A stretch of 56,400 nt of DNA from Rhizobium phaseoli (GTDB taxonomy: Bacteria; Pseudomonadota; Alphaproteobacteria; Rhizobiales; Rhizobiaceae): the NCBI RefSeq assembly GCF_003985125.1, contig NZ_ML133593.1, positions 1 through 56,400 of the forward strand, in the 5' to 3' direction. Below are positions 1-7,370 of the stretch, in pieces. The position numbers and the translations under genes are program-made. The notes beneath the pieces were generated by a model. That model made no database searches, was not told the origin of the DNA, and saw only the letters and a list, made by a program, of their open reading frames with translations. Each line of letters opens with the position of its first letter. Within the stretch, counting starts at the first letter, position 1.

Positions 1-363
1 ATCAACCGTTCGAGCGAAGACATGGCGACGGAGATGCTTGCTGAGGCACGAGTTCAAAACCCCGGGATGACACGCATCTCCGTCGCACAGCCGCATTATA
101 CAGCAGCGGCAACGTACAAGGATGAGGGCTGGTCGTTGTGCGTGCCGCCCCGGGTGAGGGCTGATCGTTGGGCGGGCTGCCCTCTCCTCCCTTGCGGGTC
201 CGGCAGGACAGCAGGCGCCCCCGGCGCCATGCAAGCTAAAAAGCGTCCGCCGAAGAACGAGGAGAAGAAACACACCTTGCGAATAGAGGGATCGCGGCAT
301 GTCCCTTCTCCCCTGGAGATGGCGGCGGCAGCCGGATCAGGGCTGCCGCCGTCCTCCTATCCG
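1..363. other. gene-free left edge with short degenerate repeats
   Basis: I see no convincing gene here. Two degenerate copies of a roughly 25-bp motif (GATGAGGGCTG-TCGTT then GTGCGTG) lie at about 121-175; the same motif recurs near 7032, 7111 and 7143, so this is a dispersed intergenic repeat. The long plus-strand reading frame that starts at 22 is antisense to the binding-protein gene and is not supported. Confidence 0.5.
324..350 (-). terminator. hairpin after the betaine-type binding protein gene
   Basis: A perfect 10-bp GC-rich stem (324-333 paired with 341-350, 7-nt loop) lies 14 nt past the stop codon of the minus-strand gene ending at 364. There is no clear U-run, so it is a probable but atypical terminator. 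Confidence 0.45.
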
Positions 364-1365
364 TCAAAGTGCCGCCTTGATTTTCTCGGCGACGTCGGCC
401 GGGACCCATTGCGACCAGACGCTTTCGTCCTGCTGCAGGAAGCGCTTGGCGCCGTCTTCGCCGGTGCCCTGGTTTTCGGTTTCCCAGGCCATGATCTGGC
501 CGACCGTGTCGTTGCTCCAGCCGCGCTTGTTGAAATAGGCCATGACCTCCGGGCTGGTGCGGTCGGCGAATTTCTTGGTCAGAACGGTCATCACCTTGTC
601 GACCGGCCAGTCGGCAACCTTCGGATCGGGGCAGGCGAGGTTGGTGATGCAGCGCTTCCATTCGACCGGATCGGCCGCACCGTTCTGCTTGAGCTTCACC
701 AGCTGATATTTGCCGAGCAGCGCCGTCGGCGCCCAGTAATAGGTGATGAAGCCCTGCTTGCGTTCATAGGCCTTGCCGATCGCGCCATCGAGGCCGGCCG
801 CCGAGCCCGGGTTCATCAGCGTGAAGCCCTTGTCGGCCGCCTTGTAGGCCTTGAACAGCTGCGTCGTGACAACGGTCGCGCCCCAGCCTTCGGCGCCGTT
901 GAAGACCACGCCCTTGCTCGGGTCTTCCTGATCGGGGAAGAGGTCGGGATGGGCAAGCGCGTCCTCGACGGTCTTGATCTCGGGATGGGCGTCGGCGATA
1001 TATTTCGGGATCCACCAGCCCTGAATGCCGCCATCGGGAAGGGCCGGAGCGCCGAAGACGATCTTGCCTTCCTGGACGCCGCGCGGAACGATCTCGGGCA
1101 GCAGGTCGACCCAGGTTTCGGAGGAGACGTCGGGCTCGCTCTTTTCCACCATCGATGTGGTGGTCGGCACCGTGTCGCCGGGAACGGTCTCGACGTTGCA
1201 GCCGTAACCGTTCTCGAGGATGAACTTGTCGACGAAGGTCAGGACTTCGGCGCTTTGGGCATTGTGCACGGCCAGCACCACGTCGCCGCATTCGGCCGCG
1301 TGGGAAAGCGATGCGCCGCCGGCAAGGCCGGCCAGCAGACATGTGGATGCAAGCAGTTTTTTCAT
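364..1365 (-). CDS. ABC transporter periplasmic substrate-binding protein, glycine/proline-betaine type
   Basis: Periplasmic binding protein of the OpuAC/ProX family, which captures quaternary-ammonium osmolytes such as glycine betaine or proline betaine for an ABC importer. The start at 1365 gives a clear signal peptide (MKKLLAST, hydrophobic core, cleavage about after residue 23 at SHA-AE) and has an AGAGGGAA ribosome site; the frame stays open upstream, but that part overlaps the next gene and looks non-coding. The mature part is Trp/Tyr-rich (ETWVDLLPEI, WWIPKY, YYWAP), as expected of an aromatic cage for a trimethylammonium group. It is 333 residues. No permease or ATPase gene lies beside it, so it is an orphan here, last in a minus-strand run after an HpbD-like gene. 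The exact ligand is inferred. Confidence 0.88.
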   Translation of the reverse strand: MKKLLASTCLLAGLAGGASLSHAAECGDVVLAVHNAQSAEVLTFVDKFILENGYGCNVETVPGDTVPTTTSMVEKSEPDVSSETWVDLLPEIVPRGVQEGKIVFGAPALPDGGIQGWWIPKYIADAHPEIKTVEDALAHPDLFPDQEDPSKGVVFNGAEGWGATVVTTQLFKAYKAADKGFTLMNPGSAAGLDGAIGKAYERKQGFITYYWAPTALLGKYQLVKLKQNGAADPVEWKRCITNLACPDPKVADWPVDKVMTVLTKKFADRTSPEVMAYFNKRGWSNDTVGQIMAWETENQGTGEDGAKRFLQQDESVWSQWVPADVAEKIKAAL

Positions 1366-1417
1366 TGTCGTTCCCTCTGTTTTGCGGCGTCGGTAAGCCA
1401 GGGCGCCGCGTCCCTGT

Positions 1418-2533
1418 TTAGAAATAGCTGGCCACCGGCTCTCCGAGCACTTCGAGGCGCGGCGTGATCCCGAGGCCGGGGGCGGCCGGTGCGGTGACGC
1501 GGCCGTCGCGCACGGCAAAATCGCCGTCGGCGGTCTTGATGGCGACGATGTCGCGGCATTCGAGCACGCAGCGCAGGTTCTTTTCCGGCACCGTCTGGCC
1601 GAGATGGACGATGGCCGCGAAGGCGATGTCCGAGCCGGTCGTTTCCTGGACGCTGACGGTGTAGCCGGCGGCGACCGAGATATCGCGATGCCGGCGGCCG
1701 CGGGTCAGCCCGCCATTCTTGGAGATCTTCAGGCCGATGCCTTCGGCGGCGTCGTCACCGAGAAGCTGGGCGATTGCCGCATCGTCGGTGGCGAGTTCGT
1801 CGAAGATGATCGGCACATCCGTGCGTCGGCGCAGCGACATGCATTCGCGCCAGGTCGCGCAGGGTGCTTCGAGCACGAAATCGAGCCCGGCCGGCAACAG
1901 CCGCAGCATGCGCAGCGCGGTTTCGACGGTCATGCCGCCATTGGCATCGACGATGAAGAATTCGCCCGGCCGCTTGTCGGCGAGCGAGGCGGCAATCCGG
2001 GCAGCATCGACGGCCGGCTCGTCGCCGATCTTGACCGAATGGGCGATGTAACCGAGCTGGCGATGCTCGGCCACGCGCCGGCGCATATCGTCCGGATCGC
2101 CCATATAGATCGACGAAATGACAGGCATCTCGACATCGGTGCGCCCGCCGAGCAGCTCGCAGACGGGCAGGCCGACCGATTTGCCGAACAGATCCCAGCA
2201 GGCGACGTCGAGCGCCGTCTTGGCATGCAGATGCCCGACCAGCGCCTGGTCCATGGCGTCGTTGATGCGGTCGACGCGGCGGGGATCGAGCCCGATCAGA
2301 CCAGGCGCGATTTCCGCAATGCCGGCGCGCACGCCGAGCGCATGCGAGGCGATATAGGTCGAGCCGAACGGGGTACTCTCGCCCCAGCCTTCCAGCCCGT
2401 TCTGCGTCGTGATCCTGACGATCGTCGCATCGAAGCTTCGATATTCGCGCCCGCCCGACAGCCGGTAGACGCCGCCCCGATAGGGCAGGTCGACTTTGAA
2501 GACATCGATTTTTTCGATTTTGAGTTCGCTCAT
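1418..2533 (-). CDS. enolase-superfamily (MR/MLE) enzyme, probable hydroxyproline-betaine 2-epimerase (HpbD-like)
   Basis: A 371-residue cytosolic enzyme of the mandelate racemase/muconate lactonizing group. Visible landmarks are the N-terminal capping domain (1-130, with GLEGWGES and SHALGVRAG), a barrel with candidate metal ligands D196, E222 and D245/E246, and paired lysines K168 (VKIG) and K269 (LKISK) able to act as the two acid/bases of a 2-epimerase. The SHALG-RA block, the VKIG motif and the C-terminal PGLGITP segment resemble, from memory, 4-hydroxyproline-betaine 2-epimerase HpbD. That fits the neighbouring betaine-binding protein. It starts 10 nt after the stop of the upstream oxidoreductase, so the three genes are probably one operon. 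A dipeptide epimerase or cis-3-hydroxyproline dehydratase is the main alternative. Confidence 0.8.
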   Translation of the reverse strand: MSELKIEKIDVFKVDLPYRGGVYRLSGGREYRSFDATIVRITTQNGLEGWGESTPFGSTYIASHALGVRAGIAEIAPGLIGLDPRRVDRINDAMDQALVGHLHAKTALDVACWDLFGKSVGLPVCELLGGRTDVEMPVISSIYMGDPDDMRRRVAEHRQLGYIAHSVKIGDEPAVDAARIAASLADKRPGEFFIVDANGGMTVETALRMLRLLPAGLDFVLEAPCATWRECMSLRRRTDVPIIFDELATDDAAIAQLLGDDAAEGIGLKISKNGGLTRGRRHRDISVAAGYTVSVQETTGSDIAFAAIVHLGQTVPEKNLRCVLECRDIVAIKTADGDFAVRDGRVTAPAAPGLGITPRLEVLGEPVASYF

Positions 2534-2543
2534 TGTGGCTCTT

Positions 2544-3671
2544 CTATTCGGGGATGACGAGAACGAGCTTGCCGGCGATGCGCTTCGACAGGAAATCCCG
2601 CTGCGCCTCGACGATCTCGCTCAAGGGATAGCTCTTGCCGACGAGCGGCCTGATTTCGCCGCGCTCGACATAGGAGACGAGGTTTTCGAAGACGACGTCC
2701 TCCTGGAAGGTGCAGCCGAAGAAGGTCAGGTCCTTGAGATAGAGCGTCCTGACGTCGAGCTCGACGATCGGTCCGGCGATGGCGCCGGCAACGGCGTATC
2801 GCCCGCCCTTTTTCAGAACGTCGAGCAGCTCGCCGAAGGAGGGACCGGCGGCGACATCGAGGACGACGTCGACCGTCTCCCTGCCGAGCCCGGCGACGAT
2901 GCTGTCGCCGCGCGCAACGACGCGGTCGGCGCCGATCGCCAGCAATTGCGCCGCCTTGTCGGGGCTTGAGATCGCCGTGACGGTGGCACCCCGGCGCTTC
3001 GCCAGCTGGATCGCCGCCGAGCCGACGCCGCCGGAGGCGCCGGCGATCAGGACGTGCTCGCCGGCGCCGACGGCTGAGCGGTGCAGCATGCCCTCGGCGG
3101 TGGAATAGGCGCAGGGCAGCGACGCCAGCTCGACATCGCTCCAATCGCAGTCGACCCTGTATGTCTCGCGCGCCGGCGCCACCGCATATTGGGCAAAGCC
3201 GCCGTCACATTCCGAGCCGAAGGTCCAGCATTCGAAGGGGCGATAATCGACATGGGAGCGCAGCATATTGCGCACCAGCACCCGCTCGCCGATCCTGATG
3301 GGATCGACACCGTCGCCGACAGCGACGATGCGCCCGCAGCAATCGGCCCCCTGGATGCGCGGAAAGGCGAGCGGCACGCCCGACCAGCTGGCGTCGGCGT
3401 CCTCTGCCGACTGGAAACCTGTCGCCCCGCCGCTTTCCGTGCCTGTTGTCACCGCCTTGGAATACCAGCCGATGCGGGTATTGATATCGGTGTTGTTGAC
3501 GCCGGCTGCGGCGACGCGGATCAGCACCTCGCCGGCCTTGACCCGGGGAAGCGGAATGTCCTCGCGATATTCGAGTTTCTCGAAGCCGCCATGGCCGGTG
3601 AGGAGAACGCCCTTCATCCGCTCGGGCAGCCCTTGCGCGGCCGGTTTCGACCTTGATGTCTCGATGTTCAT
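2544..3671 (-). CDS. MDR-family (quinone oxidoreductase-like) NAD(P)H-dependent oxidoreductase
   Basis: A 375-residue medium-chain dehydrogenase/reductase. The N-terminal GroES-like domain carries GVNNTD at 58-63 where zinc alcohol dehydrogenases have a zinc-binding Cys (G-x-CHTD), so it is probably a zinc-independent quinone-oxidoreductase type. The Rossmann motif GASGGVGSAA is at 211-220, followed by a conserved C-terminal domain. It is first in the minus-strand operon with the HpbD-like enzyme and the betaine-binding protein, and divergent from the LysR gene at 3914; it may oxidise or reduce an intermediate of that pathway (inference). The start at 3671 is the first ATG; M19 (MKGVLLTG) is an alternative closer to the usual family start. 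Confidence 0.85.
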   Translation of the reverse strand: MNIETSRSKPAAQGLPERMKGVLLTGHGGFEKLEYREDIPLPRVKAGEVLIRVAAAGVNNTDINTRIGWYSKAVTTGTESGGATGFQSAEDADASWSGVPLAFPRIQGADCCGRIVAVGDGVDPIRIGERVLVRNMLRSHVDYRPFECWTFGSECDGGFAQYAVAPARETYRVDCDWSDVELASLPCAYSTAEGMLHRSAVGAGEHVLIAGASGGVGSAAIQLAKRRGATVTAISSPDKAAQLLAIGADRVVARGDSIVAGLGRETVDVVLDVAAGPSFGELLDVLKKGGRYAVAGAIAGPIVELDVRTLYLKDLTFFGCTFQEDVVFENLVSYVERGEIRPLVGKSYPLSEIVEAQRDFLSKRIAGKLVLVIPE

Positions 3672-3816
3672 GCCTGTTCGGGACCTCGAAAATAGCGTCG
3701 CCCAACGCGCGGCCGGGCACCGGACGGGCGTCTTTTCCTCGCGACATGCTGTTTGTGGGTCCTATGAAAACGGCAGGCAGGGCCTGAAGACAAGACTCAT
3801 AAAAATCCTGATTGTG

Positions 3817-3831
3817 TTGAGTTGAACTCAA
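3817..3831. promoter_or_regulatory. LysR-type operator, T-N11-A palindrome
   Basis: TTGAGTTGAACTCAA is a perfect 7-1-7 inverted repeat containing the T-N11-A pattern of LysR-family sites. It lies between the divergent oxidoreductase (start 3671) and LysR (start 3914) genes, 146 and 83 nt from their starts. This is the best candidate binding site for the adjacent regulator. Confidence 0.6.
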
Positions 3832-3913
3832 GACAGAGCAGTATGCGCGCGTTATCATGGCGGAAATATCAACCCCGCGTCCACGGGCGCTGGGAATAGA
3901 TGGGAGAGCATCG

Positions 3914-4852
3914 ATGGTCCGTCGTTTCTATGGTCTGCCGTCGCTGACTGCCCTTGCCACCTTCGAGGCCTCCGCCCGGCACGGCAATTTCACCCTCGCG
4001 GCGGCCGAGCTCAATGTCACCACGGGCGCCGTCAGCCGGCAGATCAAGTCGATCGAGCAGGAACTCGGCGTTCCCCTGTTCGTGCGCACCGGCAAGGGGG
4101 TGATGCTGACGGCACCGGCCGAGGAATTGTATCGGGCGCTCGCCAGCGGCTTCGCCAAGGCCTCCGAGGTGGTCAATTCGATCAAGCAGGGAAACAGCGC
4201 CCGCAACGTCACCATTGCCTGCAGCGAAGTGTTCGGCTCGATGTGGCTCATTCCCCGCATGCCGGATTTCTGGCGGCGCTTCACCGATATCTCGGTCGAT
4301 CACCTGATCGGCGACAACTTCAAGGTCTTCCGCCGATCGGAACTGGAGCTGCGCATCCGCTACGGATCGGGCAAATGGATCGACGAGACGGCGGAATTGC
4401 TATTCGACGATTGTCTCTATCCGGTCTGCAGCCCCGGATTCGCCGAAAAACACGCCGGCGCCACCGCCGCCGATCTCGCCGATCTGCCGCTGTTGAACGT
4501 CGAATGGGTCGAGCCCGGCTGGACCGGCTGGGAAGAGGTGCTGCTGCGCGCCGGCGTGCCCTATCGCGCCGTCAGCGGCAGACGGTTCGGCAAGTTCAGC
4601 GTGGCGCTGCAGGCGGCGATGGCCGACCAGGGCCTGGTCGTCGGCTGGCACCGCCTGGTCGGGCCGCTGGTCGAAAAGGGCGATCTGGTGCGCTTCACCG
4701 ATCTGGTCGTTCCCGATCCGGGAGCCTATTACCTCACCTGGAACAACACCCGCGCGCTTCCCGCCGCGGCGCTATCGCTGCGCGACTGGATCAGGATGCT
4801 TGCCGAAGAGGAAAGACGCGCGCCGATGCCTTTGGCGCGCGGGGCACCCTGA
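3914..4852 (+). CDS. LysR-family transcriptional regulator, GcvA-like
   Basis: A 312-residue regulator. The N-terminal winged helix-turn-helix is clear (SLTALATFEASARHGN, then AAAELNVTTGAVSRQIKSIE, then LGVPLFVR), followed by a periplasmic-binding-like effector domain typical of the GcvA group. I chose the ATG at 3914 because GGGAGAG lies 5 nt upstream; the ATG at 3857 in the same frame lacks a ribosome site and adds 19 unconserved residues. It is divergent from the betaine-type operon, with a palindromic T-N11-A site between them, so it probably controls that operon and itself. The ligand is unknown. Confidence 0.87.
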   Translation: MVRRFYGLPSLTALATFEASARHGNFTLAAAELNVTTGAVSRQIKSIEQELGVPLFVRTGKGVMLTAPAEELYRALASGFAKASEVVNSIKQGNSARNVTIACSEVFGSMWLIPRMPDFWRRFTDISVDHLIGDNFKVFRRSELELRIRYGSGKWIDETAELLFDDCLYPVCSPGFAEKHAGATAADLADLPLLNVEWVEPGWTGWEEVLLRAGVPYRAVSGRRFGKFSVALQAAMADQGLVVGWHRLVGPLVEKGDLVRFTDLVVPDPGAYYLTWNNTRALPAAALSLRDWIRMLAEEERRAPMPLARGAP

Positions 4853-4903
4853 AACCGTCCTGACGGTCGCTTTGGGCATTTGGTGGCCCTTGCCGCCGGC
4901 GCT

Positions 4904-4950
4904 CCCCATTCTCCGTCGCCCTCGGGCTTGACTCGAGGACCCACGCGGTT
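4904..4950. repeat. partial copy of the dispersed 173-bp repeat
   Basis: A short piece matching the core of the repeat arrayed at 18.4 and 49.6 kb (CCGTCG-CCTCGGGCTTGAC-CGAGGACCCACG). It sits between the convergent LysR and MFS genes. Confidence 0.5.
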
Positions 4951-5017
4951 GGGCACCTCGTTTCTGACAAAGCGGCGGCCACAAGTTCAAGTGGAGTGCC
5001 CTCGTGCCCCAGCAATC

Positions 5018-6211
5018 TCACCCCGCCACTTCCGCCTCCGGCTTGTTCAGCCGGAGATCGAGCACCAGCGGCACGGCAAGCGCGTAGACGGCGACGACCG
5101 ATAGCCAGATGGCGCCCGGCCATTCCTCCCGGAAGAGGAAATAGAGGCTGGAAAAGCCGAGCGGCGCTGCGATCGAGGCGAGGCTGACGGCGGACGCCAG
5201 CACGCCCTGGAACTGGCCCTGGCTGTTCTCGTCGACCTGCCGGGTCGCCAGCGATTGCAGCGCCGGCACGCCGATGCCGCCGAGGGTGAAAACCGGCATG
5301 ATCGCGAAGATCATCCAGCCCTGGCCGGCAAAGGCCATGACGGTGAGCGCGAGCGAGACGCCGGCAACACCCACGAGGATCGCCGCGCGTTCGCCGAGCA
5401 GTTTCACGGCCGGCCCGGGCAGCAAGGCCTGGGCAAACGTCTGGCAGATGCCGAAGGCGCCCAGCGAAAGGCCGATCGACAGCCCGTTCCAGTGAAAGGC
5501 GTCGCTGCCCCACAGCGCCCAGCAGGTGCCGTAGGCCTCGCCGGTGGCGCTGAAGATGAAGAACAGGATGACGATCGGCAGCAAGCTTTTGACCGCCAGC
5601 ACCGCGCGCAGCGGTTTCAGCGGATTGAGCGCCGCCAGGTCGATCGTCTCGCGGCGGCCCGGGCGTGATTCCGGCAGGACGAAGACGGCGAGCAGCAGGT
5701 TGGCGCCATTCAGCACCGCCGCGGCGAGGAAGGGCAGCCGCAGCCAATGGTCGCCGAGCACGCCACCGAGAACCGGGCCGATGATGAAGCCGAGGCCGAA
5801 CATGGCGTTGAACAGGCCGAAGCGGCGGGCGCGTTTCTCCTCCGGCGAGATGTCGGTGATATAGGCGGTGGCGACCGAGATATTGGCGCTGGTCAGCCCG
5901 GCGATCGCCCGGCCGATGAACAGCAGGGTCAGATTGGGCGCCAAGGCGAGGAAGAGGTAGTTGACGGCCGCACCGGCTAGCGAAATCAGCAGCACCGGCC
6001 GGCGGCCGAGCCGATCGCTCAGCGCCCCGAGCACCGGGGCGAAGATGAACTGCATCAGCGCATAGAGCGCGGTCATCGTGCCGATATAGGGCGCGACGTC
6101 TGCGGCATGGGTGATATCCTCAAGCAGCGACGGCAGGATCGGGAAAATCAGCCCGATGCCGACGGCATCGAGGACAATGGCGGTGAAGATGACGATAAGA
6201 GATCTGGTCAT
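5018..6211 (-). CDS. MFS drug exporter, TetA-like (DHA1 family)
   Basis: A 397-residue, twelve-segment major facilitator protein that would pump a drug out of the cytoplasm by proton antiport. The first segment (IVLDAVGIGLIFPILPSLL) and motif A (GALSDRLGRRPVLL, about 62-75) match the tetracycline-efflux TetA group, as does the loop ISPEEKRARRFG. There is no TetR-like regulator next to it, so it may be a general multidrug pump of chromosomal origin and not a tetracycline determinant. It is convergent with the LysR gene. Start at 6211 is the first ATG and begins directly with the first membrane helix. Confidence 0.85.
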   Translation of the reverse strand: MTRSLIVIFTAIVLDAVGIGLIFPILPSLLEDITHAADVAPYIGTMTALYALMQFIFAPVLGALSDRLGRRPVLLISLAGAAVNYLFLALAPNLTLLFIGRAIAGLTSANISVATAYITDISPEEKRARRFGLFNAMFGLGFIIGPVLGGVLGDHWLRLPFLAAAVLNGANLLLAVFVLPESRPGRRETIDLAALNPLKPLRAVLAVKSLLPIVILFFIFSATGEAYGTCWALWGSDAFHWNGLSIGLSLGAFGICQTFAQALLPGPAVKLLGERAAILVGVAGVSLALTVMAFAGQGWMIFAIMPVFTLGGIGVPALQSLATRQVDENSQGQFQGVLASAVSLASIAAPLGFSSLYFLFREEWPGAIWLSVVAVYALAVPLVLDLRLNKPEAEVAG

Positions 6212-6536
6212 GGGTGCGTTCCGGGTCGACGCGAGCAGGCAGCGCCGACAGAGTGCGCCGATGGCTCACGATGAGGCCTGATCTGGTCAGGCACTGGTTT
6301 CAGGGAGGTGCTGGCCGAACCATGGCTGATGCGCATGGCGGGCCTGTGCTCGACCGCCTGGACGACCCATTCGTCCACCTGTTTACTCCGCCACTGAGCG
6401 GATCAAGGGAGGCAGTCGCTTTTCGCGACGGGCAAGACATACGCCGGATGGTTGAGTAGGGCAAGCCTGTTTTTTTGTGGAGGATAGTTGCGGGTGTGAG
6501 GTTTTGTGGCGCCGTCGATCAATTCTCTGCCGTGTT
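6212..6536. other. 325-nt gap with no gene seen
   Basis: A plus-strand frame at 6214-6459 is open but has no ribosome site, no recognisable domain and unconvincing residue content. I see no repeat or hairpin here. Confidence 0.4.
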
Positions 6537-6824
6537 TCAGGTGAGACCGATGAGGACCTCCAACAGAATGGAAGGTGAACTCAGAAAGCCTCCCGCCACG
6601 AGACCAACGAAGCCGAGCCCCAGCGCCCCAGCAATTCCGTGGCTCTCCCAGCCGTAATGGGCCCCCAGGGCCGTTGCCGTCATGACGATCGAAACTGTCC
6701 AAACGATCTTGACGAGCGAGATCAAGCGCCGCCCCATCGTTCGTCTTTTTTCCGCCTCGGCCAAACCAACCTTCTCGAGCGCTTCCCTGCCACATTGAAG
6801 CATTGCAATTTTTAGGGGCATCAT
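6537..6824 (-). CDS. small hypothetical membrane protein
   Basis: About 95 residues with two predicted membrane segments (ISLVKIVWTVSIVMTATALGA and IAGALGLGFVGLVAGGFLSS) after a charged N-terminal helix (GREALEKVGLAEAEKRR). Residue content looks like a real protein, but no family is recognised. The start is uncertain: ATG codons at 6824, 6821, 6803 and 6737 are all in frame and none has a good ribosome site. It stands alone on the minus strand. Confidence 0.5.
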   Translation of the reverse strand: MMPLKIAMLQCGREALEKVGLAEAEKRRTMGRRLISLVKIVWTVSIVMTATALGAHYGWESHGIAGALGLGFVGLVAGGFLSSPSILLEVLIGLT

Positions 6825-7370
6825 CAACGGGGCGGAGTATCGAAGGGAAGAGATGGTAAACGCCTCTGCACCGTTCGTGCGGCCCGGCACACCCTCGCTC
6901 CAGCCTCATGGCGCGCCCTCTCTCCAGCCTCATCCTGAGGCGCGTAGCCCAGAGGGCGAAGCCTCGAAGGACGGGGCTGGCCACCGCAGCCACCCGCCCT
7001 CGTCCTTCGAGGCCCCTGCGGGGCACCTCAGGATGAGGGCTGATCGTTGTGCGTGTCGCCTGCCAAGCTCTCTGCCGAGCGCCGTGGCCGCCCCCTCTGC
7101 CGGAGCTCAGGATGAGGACTGATCGTTTTGCCTGCCGCCTTAGGATGGGAGCTCATCGTTGTGCCTGTCACTTGGGGGATCGAAAGACCGGCCACATCGG
7201 CCCTGGGGGTCGAGAGGGGTAGATGGCGGGTGGGCTTCGCGGGGATATCATCACCCCAGCACCACCAATGACGCGTTTCGCCTGTCGTTCGGCGCATATG
7301 AGGTAGTTTTGCCGGAGCAGTGGCCCCACCATTATGAGAACTTCAGCTCCGAAAAACAGACAGGCAGGCT
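6825..7370. other. intergenic region with inverted and direct repeats
   Basis: No gene is seen. It contains the inverted repeat at 6928-7038 and three degenerate copies of a GATGAG-GCTGATCGTT-type motif at about 7032, 7111 and 7143. The leader of the 991-residue gene lies at the right end; only a weak GGCAGG ribosome site precedes its ATG. Confidence 0.5.
6928..7038. repeat. rhizobial intergenic palindromic repeat
   Basis: Outer arms CCTCATCCTGAGG (6928-6940) and CCTCAGGATGAGG (7026-7038) are exact reverse complements. Inner arms CCTCGAAGGACG (6962-6973) and CGTCCTTCGAGG (7001-7012) also pair. This is the layout of a dispersed palindromic element that could fold into a long hairpin in RNA. 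Confidence 0.75.

Noticed and set aside
22..1467. 481-codon plus-strand frame over the binding-protein gene
   Set aside because: Antisense shadow of a well-supported gene with signal peptide and family motifs; no ribosome site and no domain.
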